Assembly: GCA_963576565.1 (NCBI GenBank)
Contig: OY755046.1
Span: 48,168,786-48,232,785 of the forward strand
From: Aspidapion aeneum
Taxonomy: Eukaryota; Arthropoda; Insecta; Coleoptera; Brentidae
Direction of reading: 5' to 3'
DNA: 64,000 bases
Each line of letters opens with the position of its first letter. The first letter of the stretch is position 1. Of this stretch, positions 10,805 through 22,973 are shown piece after piece. The position numbers and the translations under genes are program-made. The notes below the pieces were generated by a model that saw nothing but the letters and a program-made list of their open reading frames with translations, was not told where the DNA came from and made no database searches.

Positions 10805-13681
10805 TGTTATAAATACCTAGGTAGGTACCAATTTAAAAAAAAAATAATACATACATATTTTAATCAAGTTTATTAATAAACTTTTTTCTATTTTTTTGAA
10901 TATCAACTAAATTTGTGTTTTTTACCTCTTGAATGATCCAAGCTTTTTTTGTGGTTTGAGAGATAAAGGTATTTATTATTTTTAAAGTTTGTTTGGGCCT
11001 AAAAATAGGAAAATAACGGCTTTTGAACTACACCTTTCTTTTTACCGCTCAGAGTCTGTATATAATTTTATTTGATGTTTATACGTAATATTATAAACTA
11101 CACGATAAGTGGATGTCTGAAAATGAATAAGCAAAATTGGTTAATCTTAATTGATATTAGTCTGGTTTAATTTTTTATTTGTGATACCTCGTTCGCAAAA
11201 ATTAAAAAAAAAAAGAAAAACCGTAGTATATCTTTTTATTATACGTCAATTAAAATGACAAAATATATTTTTCAACTTCTTGACTTTTGGTTTTTTTTTC
11301 TCAACACCATTATTTCAAATAAGTTTTCCTTTTTTTGTAAGTTTTCCAATGACGTACCACTAGGGTGGGCATCTGACTTAAAACAAGTTTTATGTGAGTA
11401 GACCCCTTTCAGGGGATCTGACCATTTTTTTTGCCTTAAGAAGAAAACCCGTTTAATAACTCAATTAACGTGTTTTAGCTTTTTTAGAAACATACATATA
11501 AAAAGCCGCTAGAGTTTCATCTAAACTCGCCAACTTGTATATTTATTAATATATATTACATGAATACAATATTTTAAAAGTAATATAATTTATATGTAAA
11601 AATGTTAGGTATTTGTAAACACTGTAAGTTCGTGGATGTTACTTAAATTTGAGACAAACACCAGGGGCATGCTTTAGCGAATAGCAAACTTTAAATACTT
11701 TTTGAGTGGTCGTGTGTTGTGTAAAATGACTGGTCTCGACCAATAGCATAGCTGCGCGCGCTCTTAACAGTAAGTTTGAAGCGAAATCTCATCTCCTGCC
11801 CTGTACCGTCACTTCCATAGATAAAGGATTTGCGGCGCGGTTCAGTGAGTTTTTATTAGATAGGCAACTCCGGCTGTTTGACAGGTCGTTAGTTCTGTGG
11901 CGCCCACTGCAGAGCTTAGTGACGAACTAAAAGGCGAGGCGGGAAATTTGAATCGCCTTTTATCATAAATTTTCTTTAATTTTAAAGTTTTTTTTTGAAA
12001 TTTTTAATCAGTCAATATTTTATAAAGACATACAATGTCTTTATAAGATATAAACCGATTGAAAATGATATACAAAATGCAATAAATAAAACATTTTTTA
12101 AATGAGTTTTTATTATTATAAAAAAAGCTACAAATTAACGACTAACTATTGATGAAATAATACATAGTCTAATTGATTGGTAAAATAAAATATAATGCAA
12201 AACCAAACACTGTCTAGTATATTTAAATTTGCTTTTAACATTTCTGGTGAGTGATGAGTGAATAAATAATGAAAAGTTGTTCGTGAAGAGAATCATTCTT
12301 AAGTGTCTACTTTTTAACAGCTCGACGAAAATCTGACATGATTTAAAAGTACCCTAAAAGCAGTATATATATAGCTTATCAGTGGTCACACATATCATCG
12401 AAAAGCTGAAAACAATAAAAAAAATCAACTTATAACCACATTAATCATAGGTACTAGATTATGGTAAGATAAAGATTTAAAATTAAGGAATAAATTTATT
12501 CAAAGTACATTACGCTGCTGGGTAATCCATCGTTTACCCATCAATTAAGTAAAACGGGGGTTACTTAATATCAAAAGAAAGGGATAGACATAAAATTAAC
12601 ACTAAATTTGTGCTTAATTGATGGGCAAATAAGGCACCTACCAGGCATTGGAAACCTGTATTCAGAGTTCCGTAAAGTAAGCGATAAGAATTTAAAAAGA
12701 CACTACCAATACAAATTTTATCAAATGCCAATCTAACCTCAAATGAGAAAATAAGAAAACTTACCTTAAAATTTCTCGGAGAACTATGCATTTTATACTC
12801 GTCTAAACTTTAGACACTTCACCCAGAAAAGCAACTAGAAATTCTTATTCTTTTATATTTAAATTGCAAAAGTTACAAATTTAACAAAATTTAATTTTAA
12901 TGCGTCACAGCAGCAAAGATTACTTACATAAGCCAAAAAGATAGATTTTAAATAAACCCGAAATAAAATGCGGTGGAAGAGGTTTTTCTACCTGAAAAAA
13001 AGGGGGACGGAAAATCCAAACCACAGATAATTCTCAAAAAAAATAGAATAAGGAACAAACGCGCGACCGCAGTGCCTCTTTTGAGCTTAGTGAGAACTTT
13101 AACCTAACGACCTGTCAAATTGCATTGAGTTTCGTAGGCATGGTCACTTCTCGGTCGGTTCTCATGAGAAACGTGCGCATCAGCGATCTTTTCGCATAGG
13201 ACGTAACGGCTACGAAATTATTTAAACCTTGCTATTGGCCAAATTATGTGATGGAAATGATCACATCGTTTGATTACGAGAATAGTAGCCCGGTGACTTA
13301 AAATTGTATGACCCATCACCAAATAGGGTAGTTTAAAAAATCTTATACAACCATCTTACTGAAGAGGCACTCTACTATATGCTAAAGCCACGAAAAAACG
13401 GGGATTGATCTGAATATGAATGAAGCTCCAGTATAAAAAAAACATTCTAATGATAATGATTTCTCCCATACTATGTATAAAATTTAGTTTTCAAGTACCT
13501 ACCTACTCATATATATTTGTTTAATATATCATCTCGTCAAAATGAAATTTTACAGTTTAGTTTAAAACACAAAATATCAATTTCCATTCACAAAAAGTAA
13601 TACTATTTGAAAAGGTTTAAAAATTACAAAAGATCTCATTGATTATAATAGTTCAAGTTTTGTGAAATTTAATTTTTCGTA
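10805..13681. other. Intergenic AT-rich DNA upstream of SDR gene 2
   Basis: No gene or defined mobile element was recognised. Parts of 11650-11950 and 13030-13400 are less AT-rich and share a few words in opposite orientation (TTTGACAGGTCGTTAG, GAGCTTAGTGA), so they may be the worn ends of one old element. The last 200 bp should include the gene 2 promoter. Confidence 0.35.
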
Positions 13682-16600
13682 ATGAGTGAATTTTCAGTGG
13701 CGAAATGGGTTGGAAAGGTTGCAGTGGTGACCGGGGCTAGTGCTGGTATTGGAAAGGCCATAACTGAAAAACTAGTTGACGCAGGAATAAATGTAAGTTA
13801 AACAAGTTAAGTAGTCCATAATTGTTATCATATTGAAACATGTTAAATATACCAGAAGAATTCCTTTTCAACGAAGATTTTTGTTATTTTAGTTTGATAA
13901 GTAAGGATATACATTGATTTTCTTGCAGCCCTTTCACTGCGACAGTCAGGGGTCTATTGTGGCTCACTTTAGAGTGGTTTCTCACCACTGTATGCCTCAT
14001 TCTCCAAAAAGGTTAGCTATTCGTTTGGGTGAGACACCGTTAAGATCTTCTGAATCAATCTGAGGTTTACCGACAGTGTTCTGACGTAAACGTGCAATAG
14101 CCGGACATTCACACAGTATATGTCTAACTCTTTCGTCATCCTCCATGCAGAGTCTACATTCGGTCTCTTCTGTTAGTCCCATTCTGTGCATGTGTACACT
14201 TAGTGACCCGTAAAAAGTCCAGTCACTATACGGATCTCCTGTCTGGTAAGTCCAATGATGCTCCTGGCTCTCTTTCTACAAGGTCCTTTAATGAAATCTT
14301 TAGAGTGAGCCAGTTCTGGTATATTTATCCAGTATTGTTGGAAGCAGTTCTCCATCCATTTCAATATGGTTTATTAAGCAGAATTGTATGATATCCCCAG
14401 GGCTGGTTCGGGGCCAAAAAATCCGGCAGATGCCGCTTCCCTCGCTGCTTGGTCTGCGGCCTCATTTCTCTCGTGCCCAGAATGCCCTGGTATCCATATA
14501 CTATTGAGTCTAATGACACATTGTTAGCGCGACCAACCGCATTCAGCGAATCATTGCAGCTCCTAACGGTTCTCGTTGAGACCGTATAAGGACTTACGTT
14601 ATACAATTTGACTTTCTGCTTCCGAAAAAATTACGATTGTTTTGGCTGTGCCACTTTGGCAATCCGTAAACTCTCCTGGATGTTATCAAAGCCCTGCTAA
14701 AAATGTGTTCTTAAATTTCTAATATATTTTATGAGTTTTAAGCAATTTAAGAAGTTCAAAACACTTATTTGGAGAAAGCAATTTAACCTGGAAAATTCTC
14801 TTACATTTAAAATATCTAAAAGTTTTTTAACTTAAAAAACTAATTTAAAATTGTTGTACAATAAAGAAAGAATTATTTAACAAAAATCGTAACATTCCTT
14901 TATTTTAGATCATTTTGTAAATTATAGAAAATCACGTCCATTGAGTTTAATTTTAGGAGAGTGAATTTAGAAGCTAACGGCGTACTAAACTAATCAAAAC
15001 CTTATTTCGCCTTGCAACACAATAATGTACTAAAAAGTATGAATGTGTGTTCAAAAGTGGCGTTTCCACATCTCTAAAAACTATTTGTTTTAGGTCATTG
15101 GTTTGGCACGAAAGACAGAACCTATAGAAGAAAATGCAAAAAAATTATCAGGCAAAAAAGGAAAACTTTACGCAGTGAAATGCGACATCGGTAAAGAATC
15201 AGACGTTAAAAATGCATTTTCCGAAATCAAAAAGTACGGTCCTGTTAATATTTTGGTCAACAATGCATCTCTAATGCTGACCTGTACGCTTTATGATGGA
15301 GATGCTGAGAAGTGGAAGAAAATGCTAGGTAATTTGGGTTCCTAAACTTAAAAAAGGTGTTCCAGAGGTTCTGTTCATTTTTGTAAAAAAATCTTAGACG
15401 CGTTCCCTTAACCGAGAAGCTTAAGACCTATCTATCTATCTATCTATCTATCTGTTTAGCCTTCTTCGATCCATCTTTAGACAAAGGCCAATGTCTTCCA
15501 CTCTTCTCGTCTGTCGCCAAGTTCATCAATCTAGTTCCTGCATGTTTCTTCAAAATATCTGCTCATCTCATTTAGGGTCTTCCCCTACTTCTATTATTTT
15601 TCCAAGGTCTCTAGTTTACAATACATTTGTTCAATCGATCGTCCTTTTGTCTTATATTATGACCGGCAAATTTCCATTTTAATTTTGCTACTTCTCCTTT
15701 GATATCCTTTACTTTTCTTTTATTTGTTATGCATTACTTCCTTTTTCTTTCTGTTAGCTTTACACGGAATATTTGTTTCTCCATTGATCTTTGGGCTTTT
15801 CTTAACTTACCATGTTTGATTTTGTAAGTGTCCAGGTCTGGGATCCATAGGCGAGTACAGGATAAATTGGTTATACACTTTCGTTTTGAGGTGTTCAGGA
15901 TATTTTTTATTTTTAAATATGTAACTTACTTTACCGAATGCTGCCCAGGTCAATCTTACTCGTCTCCTGATTTCAGCTGTCCGTTTTTTTTTTAGTTTTA
16001 TAATTTGTCCCAGATATATAAATTCCTCTTCTTGTTTTATTTTTTCTTGATTTATTCTGATTGTGATATCTTCATCTGTGTTTGTTATAATCTTAGTTTT
16101 AGTGTAGTTCATACTCAAGCCTAAATTTTTTAGCTGCTATCCAGTTCTTCCATCGCTTAGGACCTATAAGAGGTAAATTAGTATTTATATTATTTATAAT
16201 TTTTAGAAACTAATATTCTGGGACCATGCTTAGTAACAAGAGAAGCCATTCGAAGTATGCAGGAAAACAAAGTAGCTGGTCAAATTATAAATCTCAATGG
16301 CACAGTAGGTGAGCAAAACTCAAGAGTATGTAAACGATACTGACTAAATTTTTATAGGATATTTCTTTCATGGACTCACAAAGTTATAAAAAACAGATTC
16401 AAATTATTTAAAAGAAGGAATAAATAATTTTGATAAAAATGTTACACTCTATATTTCTAAAGCTCTACTTATCCGAAACACTAAGCTGACAACTAATTTA
16501 TTTAAAAATATAGTGTAAAATTTAACAAAGCTATGTGTTGGCTATTCTCGGCTATAAGCCCGATAATGACTCATAAAACTATGTAATATGACATTCAAAA

Positions 16601-19600
16601 CTGATAGGTACTTCAGGGCATTTTGTTTATTTATCTATTTTGATTTTTTTTCACTTTGCATGTATTTGTATTTTTAATAAATAATTTTGAAATAAAAATA
16701 TTTCCATAAAATCCAATTCCATCAAATCTAATCCAATTTTCTTTTCCTTTCTAATTTACTCAAAAATACGACACCAAAGTCCACCACTCATCACTACTCA
16801 CCTTTGCCCGTTAATCTTCATCAGTGCAAAAATTCTGAAAGATATTTTGTTTACATTTATTTAGAATTTTCATTGATGTATTTCTAGGTCATGCAGTATA
16901 CAACATTCCAAAAGCTAACATCTATCCTGGAACAAAACATGCCTTAAAAGCCATCACAGAAGCTCTCAGACTGGAACTTATTGGAATTAATTCTGATATT
17001 AAAGTCACGGTAAAGGCCTTCATACGCACATCTGTAGCATGACGATTCATACGGAAATTTCACACACAAATCTGTTCCTTTTTCGGGTAGACAAGATTTC
17101 GGTTACTGCGCATGCGTCAGTTTTGGTCGTTTTGGAGCATACCCCGTTACGTCGCTACATTATTTGACAATTATCAAATGTTTAGGGTTATGTCTATTAT
17201 TTTTTTCTAAAAACTAGTCGATTGGGTGAAAATTTATCACATTGTGGATTAAAATTGTAGTTTTTTTCAAAACTAATTGTGCAGATTTACTCTGAACACC
17301 ATGAAGACTATTTTATGGCATCTACAAACTACTCTAAACTTTATTAACAAATTATAAAGTAAAATATACGTAGTTACCTATTGAATGGCACTCTCTTACT
17401 GCTTCCGGATATTTTTACACAAACCGCACATGTTTTACATGCATTATTTCCCATTTTTCACAGAAAAATACATAATTTTACACGATTAACGCAAAACACT
17501 GCAAAATGTAAATATGGCCTCCATCCACATAGCAGCTGTGTATCTACATGGCAAAAAACACGCATGCGCACTAGAAAATTCATATCCGCGAATTTAAATT
17601 TATCATTGTTTCCAAAGCCAGCTATGAGCGCTTCACTTTTCGATTCTTTGAACATGTATTTATGCTATGATGTATTTTGGGCTTCTAGCACAGTGTCGTT
17701 ATTCTTGAAATCACCCCGAGCGAGTACTCTTCGAAATTCGAGCGAAAGTGGGCGCTTCTCCCCCAATCTCTGACCCGACATGACATTTTGGCGACTTCAC
17801 CCGGCGAGATAAAATTTTTTCTCAAATACTAAATTGCAAATAATGCAAGGACCTAAAACTATAAACAACAAGTGAAATTAAAGAAAGAAAAATAAGAAAA
17901 AAGTTTTCTATCTTCGGCCAGGACTCGAACCCGAAATCTATTGCTCTGTACGCAAAAAACATTAAGCCACCGAAGACTATACATAAATTTTCGGAAAACT
18001 TCCATCTATGCGTGTCTGCGGTGTCTCAATACAAGAACGAGAAACTCCCAGGGTATTAACTCGACCAAACCATCCAACTGATCTCTATAATTCTTCCTTC
18101 CCACTGTTTTCATACCTTTGACTACTTTTGCATACTTTTTCGGTTTTTCGGGGAGGGGGTAATTACCCCCTTTACCGCCCCCGTTGAATCGCCAATGGAG
18201 CGAAAAAACACTTTTGCCATTCACACGCACAAGATTTAACCGCCCAGTTTTACACCGTGTGAAGGAGGAAAGGATAAAACCGTGATGATTTTTGCAGGAA
18301 CGATCTTGACGCGACTCGCTCCAGTCTTCTCTCTAGAACTCGCGATTGGAGCGGATGCTCTAAAACTGCGCGACTCGAGTCTACTTGTAAATGCAGCTAA
18401 AGGCGCGTATTCATTTGAGGCAGTATTCTCATGCCTCGCTGCGAGGCCCAACGCTAATTTATACGTGCCTTAAAGGCGTGGCCAACAGCAATACGCATGG
18501 TCCCGCGGCATGTGACGCCATCCGATCAAATTGGAAACCTTAAACGAGCATTCCGTTAAATATTGTTCGTCTGAAGGCGCGTATTCACTTGAGCATGAAT
18601 GCATGCCAGGCATTCGTTTGGTCTCGCTGCGAGGCATGCAAATTCTGCCTCAGATGAATACGCGGCTTAAGAATATAAAAACGTTTACTCTTCTTTATAT
18701 TTATTTGAATTGGTATTTGTATTTTTTTTAGAGTGTTAGTCCTGGTCCAGTGGGTGAGACAGAATTTTTCGAAAAAGCTGGTATGAATGCGAATCATATT
18801 AAAACATTTTTAAAACCTTACTACATTGCAGAAACGATTATGTTTATTTTGTCTACTCCCCCCAAGATGCAGGTAAATATGTATTCTCTAACTAATCTGA
18901 GTTAATTTAAAAGGATTAATTTAAAAACAGTTCTACATTGTAATCTGTGTAATTTGTTCTTAATTGTTTTAATTATCTTTAAAAAAAAACAGATAAAATT
19001 CGCAACTTTGTTTTTATTAATTCTAGATCTAAAAGATTTTATAACTTGTTAGGGTTATGTAAAGGGAAAAAAAGGGGTAAGAAACCCTCTTGGTTCTGGG
19101 TGTTTAAGGGGAACCAGAAATTCAGACAGATTTTTCTAAATTGAAAATAAATAATTATGCCGATTTTATTATTATTTATTTATTATTATTAAGTAAAATT
19201 TTCCTAAAAATATTGACGACTCTATTAATGGTTTGAACACTACCGTATTATTGTATCAAGCGTATAATATTTATTAAGGAACGTGAATTGTCAGTCCCGG
19301 GTCATAGAACATATACAGGGTGTCCCATAACTTGGGCGGCCATAGTGCAGCAGGTGATAGAGAAGGTTATTACCGAAAAAAAACTTTGTAAAATATGGGG
19401 GTCAACACACATCTGTTTTTAAGTTATAGGATTTTTAAAGTTAGAGGAGTGGGGGAAAAAGGGTTTTAGAAAAAAAAGAAAATCTGTCACAGCTAGCTGA
19501 AAACTCAGCTAATTGTGATTCAAAAATGTGGTATTCTTTTTTTAAATAAAATTATAAGATACGGCAGTGGCGCACCCAGGAATAAGTTTTAGGGGGGTCC

Positions 19601-21077
19601 GAAGCCTCATAATGTCGAATTTTAAGCTATTTTTTGTGTTTTTTCGTGAAATATGTGGAAAATATGTAAAAAAATCTAAGGCTTAGATGGGACCCGGGCC
19701 CCGTGGCCCCCCCCCTGGGTGCGCCCATGGATACAGGCTGTCAGAATAACCTCTAAAAATTTATAAAAAATAATAATTAAAAAAAATATTAATTTTTGCT
19801 TACTTATTCTTTTAAAAAATATTAATATTATTTTATTACTATGTCTCGCTAGAGACTTGTTTTTATTAACAAAAAATTAAAAAAAAAAACATTGCGTTTA
19901 ATATGGCATTCATAAAAATTTATACCAAAAGAAAAGTTTTTTCTAAAAAAAATTGATCGACTAATTTTTCTTTTGTTCTAATTCATGACTTTACCCAATT
20001 TCATATTTTGACTGCGTTTTTTTAAAGAGTTATTATCAAAAAAGTTTAAAAAATCGCCAACTTTGATGCTCTGTATCTCGACAAAGAAAGAGTTGCGACC
20101 CATGCATTATACGAACTTTTTAGCTCACACTACTACTATACTATAGTAGTGTGAGCTATGGTGATCCTAATTTTTTCGAGAAAAAAAAAGTTGCTCCGAT
20201 TTCGAAAATGTCTGTCTGTCTGTATGTCTGTCTGTCTGTATGTCTGTCTGTCTGTATGTCTGTCTGTAACGACCAACCCGCATAACTCAAAAACCGCTTG
20301 TCCGATTTAAATGAAATTTGGTACCTAGGCTGGGTCTTGGGCCGTAGTGGTCCCATTTAAAAATGAACGAAATCCACGGAACGCAAGCCACATAAAAGGG
20401 TGAGGGTAGATTTCAAAAATGAAAGTTTATGTGAAAATATGGCGTGTGTGATATCGAACGAAAGGTAATTAAGTCTGGAGTTAAACAAAATAAATTTTAA
20501 GTTATTTAAAAAAAAGGGTGGGGGTAGATATTAAAAATTAGAGTTTAAGTGAAAATATGGCGTGTGTGATATCAAACGAAAGGTAAATGAGTCTGGAGTT
20601 AAACAAAATACATTTTAGTTTAAAAAAAAGTGTGGGGGTAGATTTTAAAAATTAGAGTTTAAGTCAAAACATGGCTTGTGTGTTGAGTAAATTATATTTC
20701 AGTTTTTAGTTATATTAGCTCACACGTACACTATAACTATAGTACCTAGTGTGAGCTTAGGTGCCCATAGATTGGCAGAGTATTTAACAGACATGACCTC
20801 CTCTATCACATGTTGGCCTATGGCCCCTAAGTTATGGGACACCCTATATATTTCTTCGATGCCCGGGTCCATTATGTCTCTCGCTTGCTCTACCCTTTAA
20901 TCAAAGTTTTTAAAAGATAATTAAAAAACGGAATATCCATTTTTTATTGCTATTTCTTGACTAATTTTTGTGTTATGTTTTTTAACAGCAACATATGATT
21001 CCCTATCAGTTTTTAATAATTATTTTTCTTTTCAGGTGGCTGAAATTATAGTCAGACCATTAGGTGAGCCTGTCTAG
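13682..21077 (+). CDS. SDR gene 2: short-chain dehydrogenase/reductase with altered active site
   Basis: Second paralogue. Exons: 13682-13792, 15094-15328, 16207-16308, 16888-17009, 18732-18872, 21036-21077 (753 nt, 250 aa). All junctions are GT-AG and phases agree with gene 3. Cofactor loop TGASAGIG (17-24); ARK at 42-44; YPGTK with Tyr162 and Lys166; SPGPV near 193-197. Two changes stand out. NNAG reads NNAS (93-96). The residue aligned with catalytic Ser145 of gene 1 is Gly147 (NLNGTVGH against NMNSILGH). In classical SDRs this Ser helps stabilise the reaction intermediate, so activity is probably reduced or the role has changed. The frame is nevertheless intact and an AATAAA overlaps the region just after the stop (21078). 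Introns hold LINE fragments, a THAP-like repeat, a tRNA-like sequence and a nested TIR element. Confidence 0.9.
13927..14640 (-). pseudogene. 3' fragment of a Jockey/I-type non-LTR retrotransposon
   Basis: Minus-strand frames match the copy at 47280-48110: the RNase H end (NNVSL.., GYQGILGTRE for WIPGHSGHE), then the C-terminal zinc-knuckle-like end ECRLCMEDDERVRHILCECP with C-x2-C...H...C-x-C spacing. The frame is broken by shifts and substitutions. Intron 1 of SDR gene 2, antisense to the gene. Confidence 0.75.
15420..16125 (-). pseudogene. 3' fragment of a non-LTR reverse transcriptase gene (RTE-like)
   Basis: The minus-strand frame 16118-15807 encodes the region after the reverse-transcriptase palm: TKIITNTDEDITIRINQEKI, then FIYLGQIIK and VYNQFILYS. 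The tail continues to a (GATA)n run at 15425-15452, probably the 3' tail. The same family lies at 50760-51260 on the plus strand. Intron 2 of SDR gene 2; truncated and broken. Confidence 0.7.
17040..17700 (-). repeat. THAP-like repeat family, copy A
   Basis: About 600 bp shared with 23885-24400, 26190-26790 and part of 56525-56870, here in reverse orientation. At 17454-17378 (minus) it contains a 77-bp open segment starting ATG, with the peptide TCAVCVKISGSSKRVPF, followed by a GTAACT splice donor. The pattern C-x2-C...(V)(P/S)F(H/N) at a first-exon end resembles the beginning of a THAP zinc finger, the DNA-binding domain of P-element transposases. Intron 4 of SDR gene 2. Confidence 0.5.
17911..17976 (-). 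tRNA. tRNA-like sequence (pseudo-tRNA or SINE head), anticodon ACA
   Basis: On the minus strand, TCTTCGG at the 5' side pairs fully with CCGAAGA at the 3' side as a 7-bp acceptor stem. CGGGTTCGAGTCCTG gives a B box and T arm, and TTGC/GCAA encloses a 7-base loop GTACAGA (U33 present, anticodon ACA, Cys-like). The D arm is short and poorly paired and the total is only 66 nt. A functional Cys tRNA would normally carry GCA. Most likely a degenerate tRNA or a tRNA-derived SINE piece inside intron 4 of SDR gene 2. Confidence 0.4.
18397..18669. mobile_element. Two more copies of the TTAA MITE
   Basis: 18397-18475 (AAAGGCGCGTATTCATTTGAG ... GTGCCTTAAA, truncated) and 18573-18669 (AAGGCGCGTATTCACTTGAG ... 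AATACGCGGCTTAAG) share inverted ends and the inner CTCGCTGCGAGGC palindrome with 1131-1229. TTAA is retained clearly only at the right ends. Intron 4 of SDR gene 2. Confidence 0.6.
19565..19729. mobile_element. hAT-like MITE, 165 bp
   Basis: Ends CAGTGGCGCACCCAGG and CCTGGGTGCGCCCATG are inverted repeats with two mismatches. GATACGG and GATACAG flank it, close to a 7-8 bp duplication. A G-rich stretch lies near the left end and a C-rich run next to the right end. Related truncated sequences are at about 22760-22885 and 44845-44990 (CTTAGGCTTGAGG..., GGGCCCGGACC). Confidence 0.6.
20120..20785 (+). mobile_element. Hairpin-ended non-autonomous element, copy 1
   Basis: Starts with a hairpin TTAGCTCACAC...GTGTGAGCTA and has a second hairpin near the other end (TTAGCTCACACGTAC...GTGTGAGCTTAGG), followed by GGCAGAGTATTT. 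Inside are a TGTC/TATG microsatellite (20210-20270), the block CGCATAACTCAAAAACCGCT and GAAATTTGGTACCTAGG. Copies 2 and 3 are at 36976-37707 and 38062-38811. No open frame. Confidence 0.7.
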
Positions 21078-21349
21078 AATAAAATGTCTGGGTATATAAT
21101 TCTTAATAACAAGGTCAAGTGTGACTTATTAGTATTCTATTATTATTTTAAGTCAAATATAATTCGATTAAAAAAAGCATAACAGGTATTTTTAAATCAG
21201 ACTTAATTTATATGTTTACATGTAAACCACTTATATATAATCTCTGATTGTATAAAAAAAAACACGTTTTTGTTGCTGGCTAATGCTTAACCCTTAACTG
21301 GAAACTTCAATACAATTTGGCAGCACACATTAATTTCACTTTCTGCAAA

Positions 21350-22385
21350 CACATAATCTGATTACAGTTGGCCAGTCAGGTTCAATGACCTTTCAAATTC
21401 TATAGGTAACCCTTAATTTGTTTACTCTAAGAGGTAACCTGTGTAAAAGTATAAACAAATTGAGTTTGCAGCAAGGTGCTCATAATTTTATACAGGTTGC
21501 CTACATAATTTGATCAGTCATGTAAATTTAACTGGACGACTGTAGTTGCCTCATTGGGTTTCCATAAAACAAATGGTTTCAGACAACTCAGTGACGTCGA
21601 TTTTTAAATCTGATTACAGTTGGCCAGTCAGGTTAGGTAACCCTTAATTTTCTTACACTAAGAGGAAACCGGTGTAAAAGTATAAAAACATTGGGTTTGC
21701 AGCAAGGTATTTATAATTTTACACAGGTTGCCTACATAATTTGATCAGTCATGTGAACTTAACTGGACGACTGTAGTTGCGTTATCGGGTTGCCATAAAA
21801 CAAATGGTTTAAGGCAACCCGGTGAGGTTGGCCAGTCAAATTCTGTAGGTAACCTGTGTAAAAGTATAAAGACCTTGCTGCAAACCCAATGTCTTGATAC
21901 TTTTACTCAGGCTACCTATATGGAACCTGACTGGCCAACTGTAATCAGATCTAGAATTTAAAATGTCATTGAACCTGACTGGCCAACTGTAATCAGATTA
22001 AAAAATTTACTTACCGGGTTGCCTGAAACCATTTGTTTCATGGAAACCCGATGACGCAACTACAGTTATCCAGTTAAGTTCACATGACTGATCAAATTAT
22101 GTAGACAACCTGTGTAAAATTATAAACACCTTGCTGCAAACCCAATGTGTATACTTTTAATTTTTTAGACAGGTTACCTCTTAGAGTAAGAAAATTAAGG
22201 GTTACCTATAGAATTTGAAAGGTCATTGAAGCAAACTGTGATCCGATTAAAAATCTACGTCACCAGGTTGCCTTTAATCATTTGTCGTATGGAAACCCGA
22301 TGACGCCGCTACAGTCGTCCAATCATTTTCAATGGCCTTTCAAATTCTTTAGGCAACCTGTGAAAGAATAAAGACCTTGGTTTGA
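21350..22385. repeat. Foldback block of direct and inverted 250-bp repeats
   Basis: ATCTGATTACAGTTGGCCAG occurs at about 21356 and 21608 in direct orientation, and its complement at about 21930 and 21977. Other shared words are TAGGTAACCCTTAATTT, GCAAGGT...TATAATTTTA.ACAGGTTGCC and CATAAAACAAATGGTTT. The block is therefore two direct units facing two inverted units, able to fold into a long hairpin. No coding region. It begins about 270 bp after SDR gene 2. Confidence 0.8.
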
Positions 22386-22399
22386 ACCAAACATAAAAC

Positions 22400-22970
22400 A
22401 GCTCATTATCGACCGCAAAATTTCCCCTACTTTGGTTCAAACCGCGATTACTAATATGGTCTGGTTAAGATTGGTTGAAATTGGTTATCCGCTAATAAAT
22501 TGGCAAAATTTAAAATACGCACTGGTTTGTTTATTTTTCAGCAGGGTCCCTGTTAATTAGTTAAGGCTGCTTCACGGAAAGTAGTGCAAGCAACGAACGT
22601 ATATTTTAAAATGGCATGATGAACTAGAAAGTGTTCAAAGAGATTGAGATGACAGAACACAAGATATAAATTTTTGCTCTGAACATGATTGGTTCAGAAT
22701 TAGAAGAGGGTGAAGCAACGGTACATCCTGTAGCGCACTTGTCTTGGAAGGGAACGAGACCCCATTATGTCGTTGTTTATGCCCTTGTTTGCTTTTGTTC
22801 ATGAAATATATTGAAAATATCTAAAAAATCTTAGGCTTGAGGAGGGCCCGGACCCCGAGCCCCCCCCCCATTCTTGGGTGAGCCCTTGTTACATGATAGA
22901 AACAGCGGGGACTTGGGGACTTTCCATCCAATCAGGATCAGTAGCCCAGTTTTGCAAAGTTAAAGCATCT
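22400..22970. other. Unassigned intergenic DNA with an hAT-like MITE fragment
   Basis: Nothing gene-like. 22760-22885 resembles the inner part of the hAT-like MITE at 19565-19729 (CATTATGTCG, AAATATCTAAAAAATCTTAGG, GGGCCCGGACCCC and a C run) but lacks its left end. Confidence 0.4.
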
Positions 22971-22973
22971 AAG

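Larger units (their letters stand above)
19312..20849. mobile_element. TIR element with TATACAGGGTGTCCCATAAC ends, carrying nested insertions
   Basis: Left end TATACAGGGTGTCCCATAAC and right end GTTATGGGACACCCTATATA are inverted repeats; inner words (GGGCGGCCATAG / CTATGGCCCC) extend the match. About 1.5 kb, with the hAT-like MITE at 19565-19729 and the hairpin-ended element at 20120-20785 nested inside. No transposase frame. Intron 5 of SDR gene 2. Confidence 0.7.

Noticed and set aside
11640..13400. Possible 1.7-kb element with inverted ends
   Set aside because: Only a few 10-16-bp words match between the two sides and no termini or duplications could be fixed.
15103..15345. Independent 80-codon gene
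   Set aside because: It is exon 2 of SDR gene 2 read past its donor site at 15329; the same holds for the similar frames at 3888 and 31209.
17381..17773. 130-codon plus-strand open frame
   Set aside because: Antisense shadow of THAP-like repeat copy A; the family-conserved peptide is on the other strand.
20156..20356. Repeated TGTCTGTCTGTATG units, CRISPR-like at first glance
   Set aside because: Simple microsatellite inside a dispersed repeat, without unique spacers; this is a eukaryotic genome.
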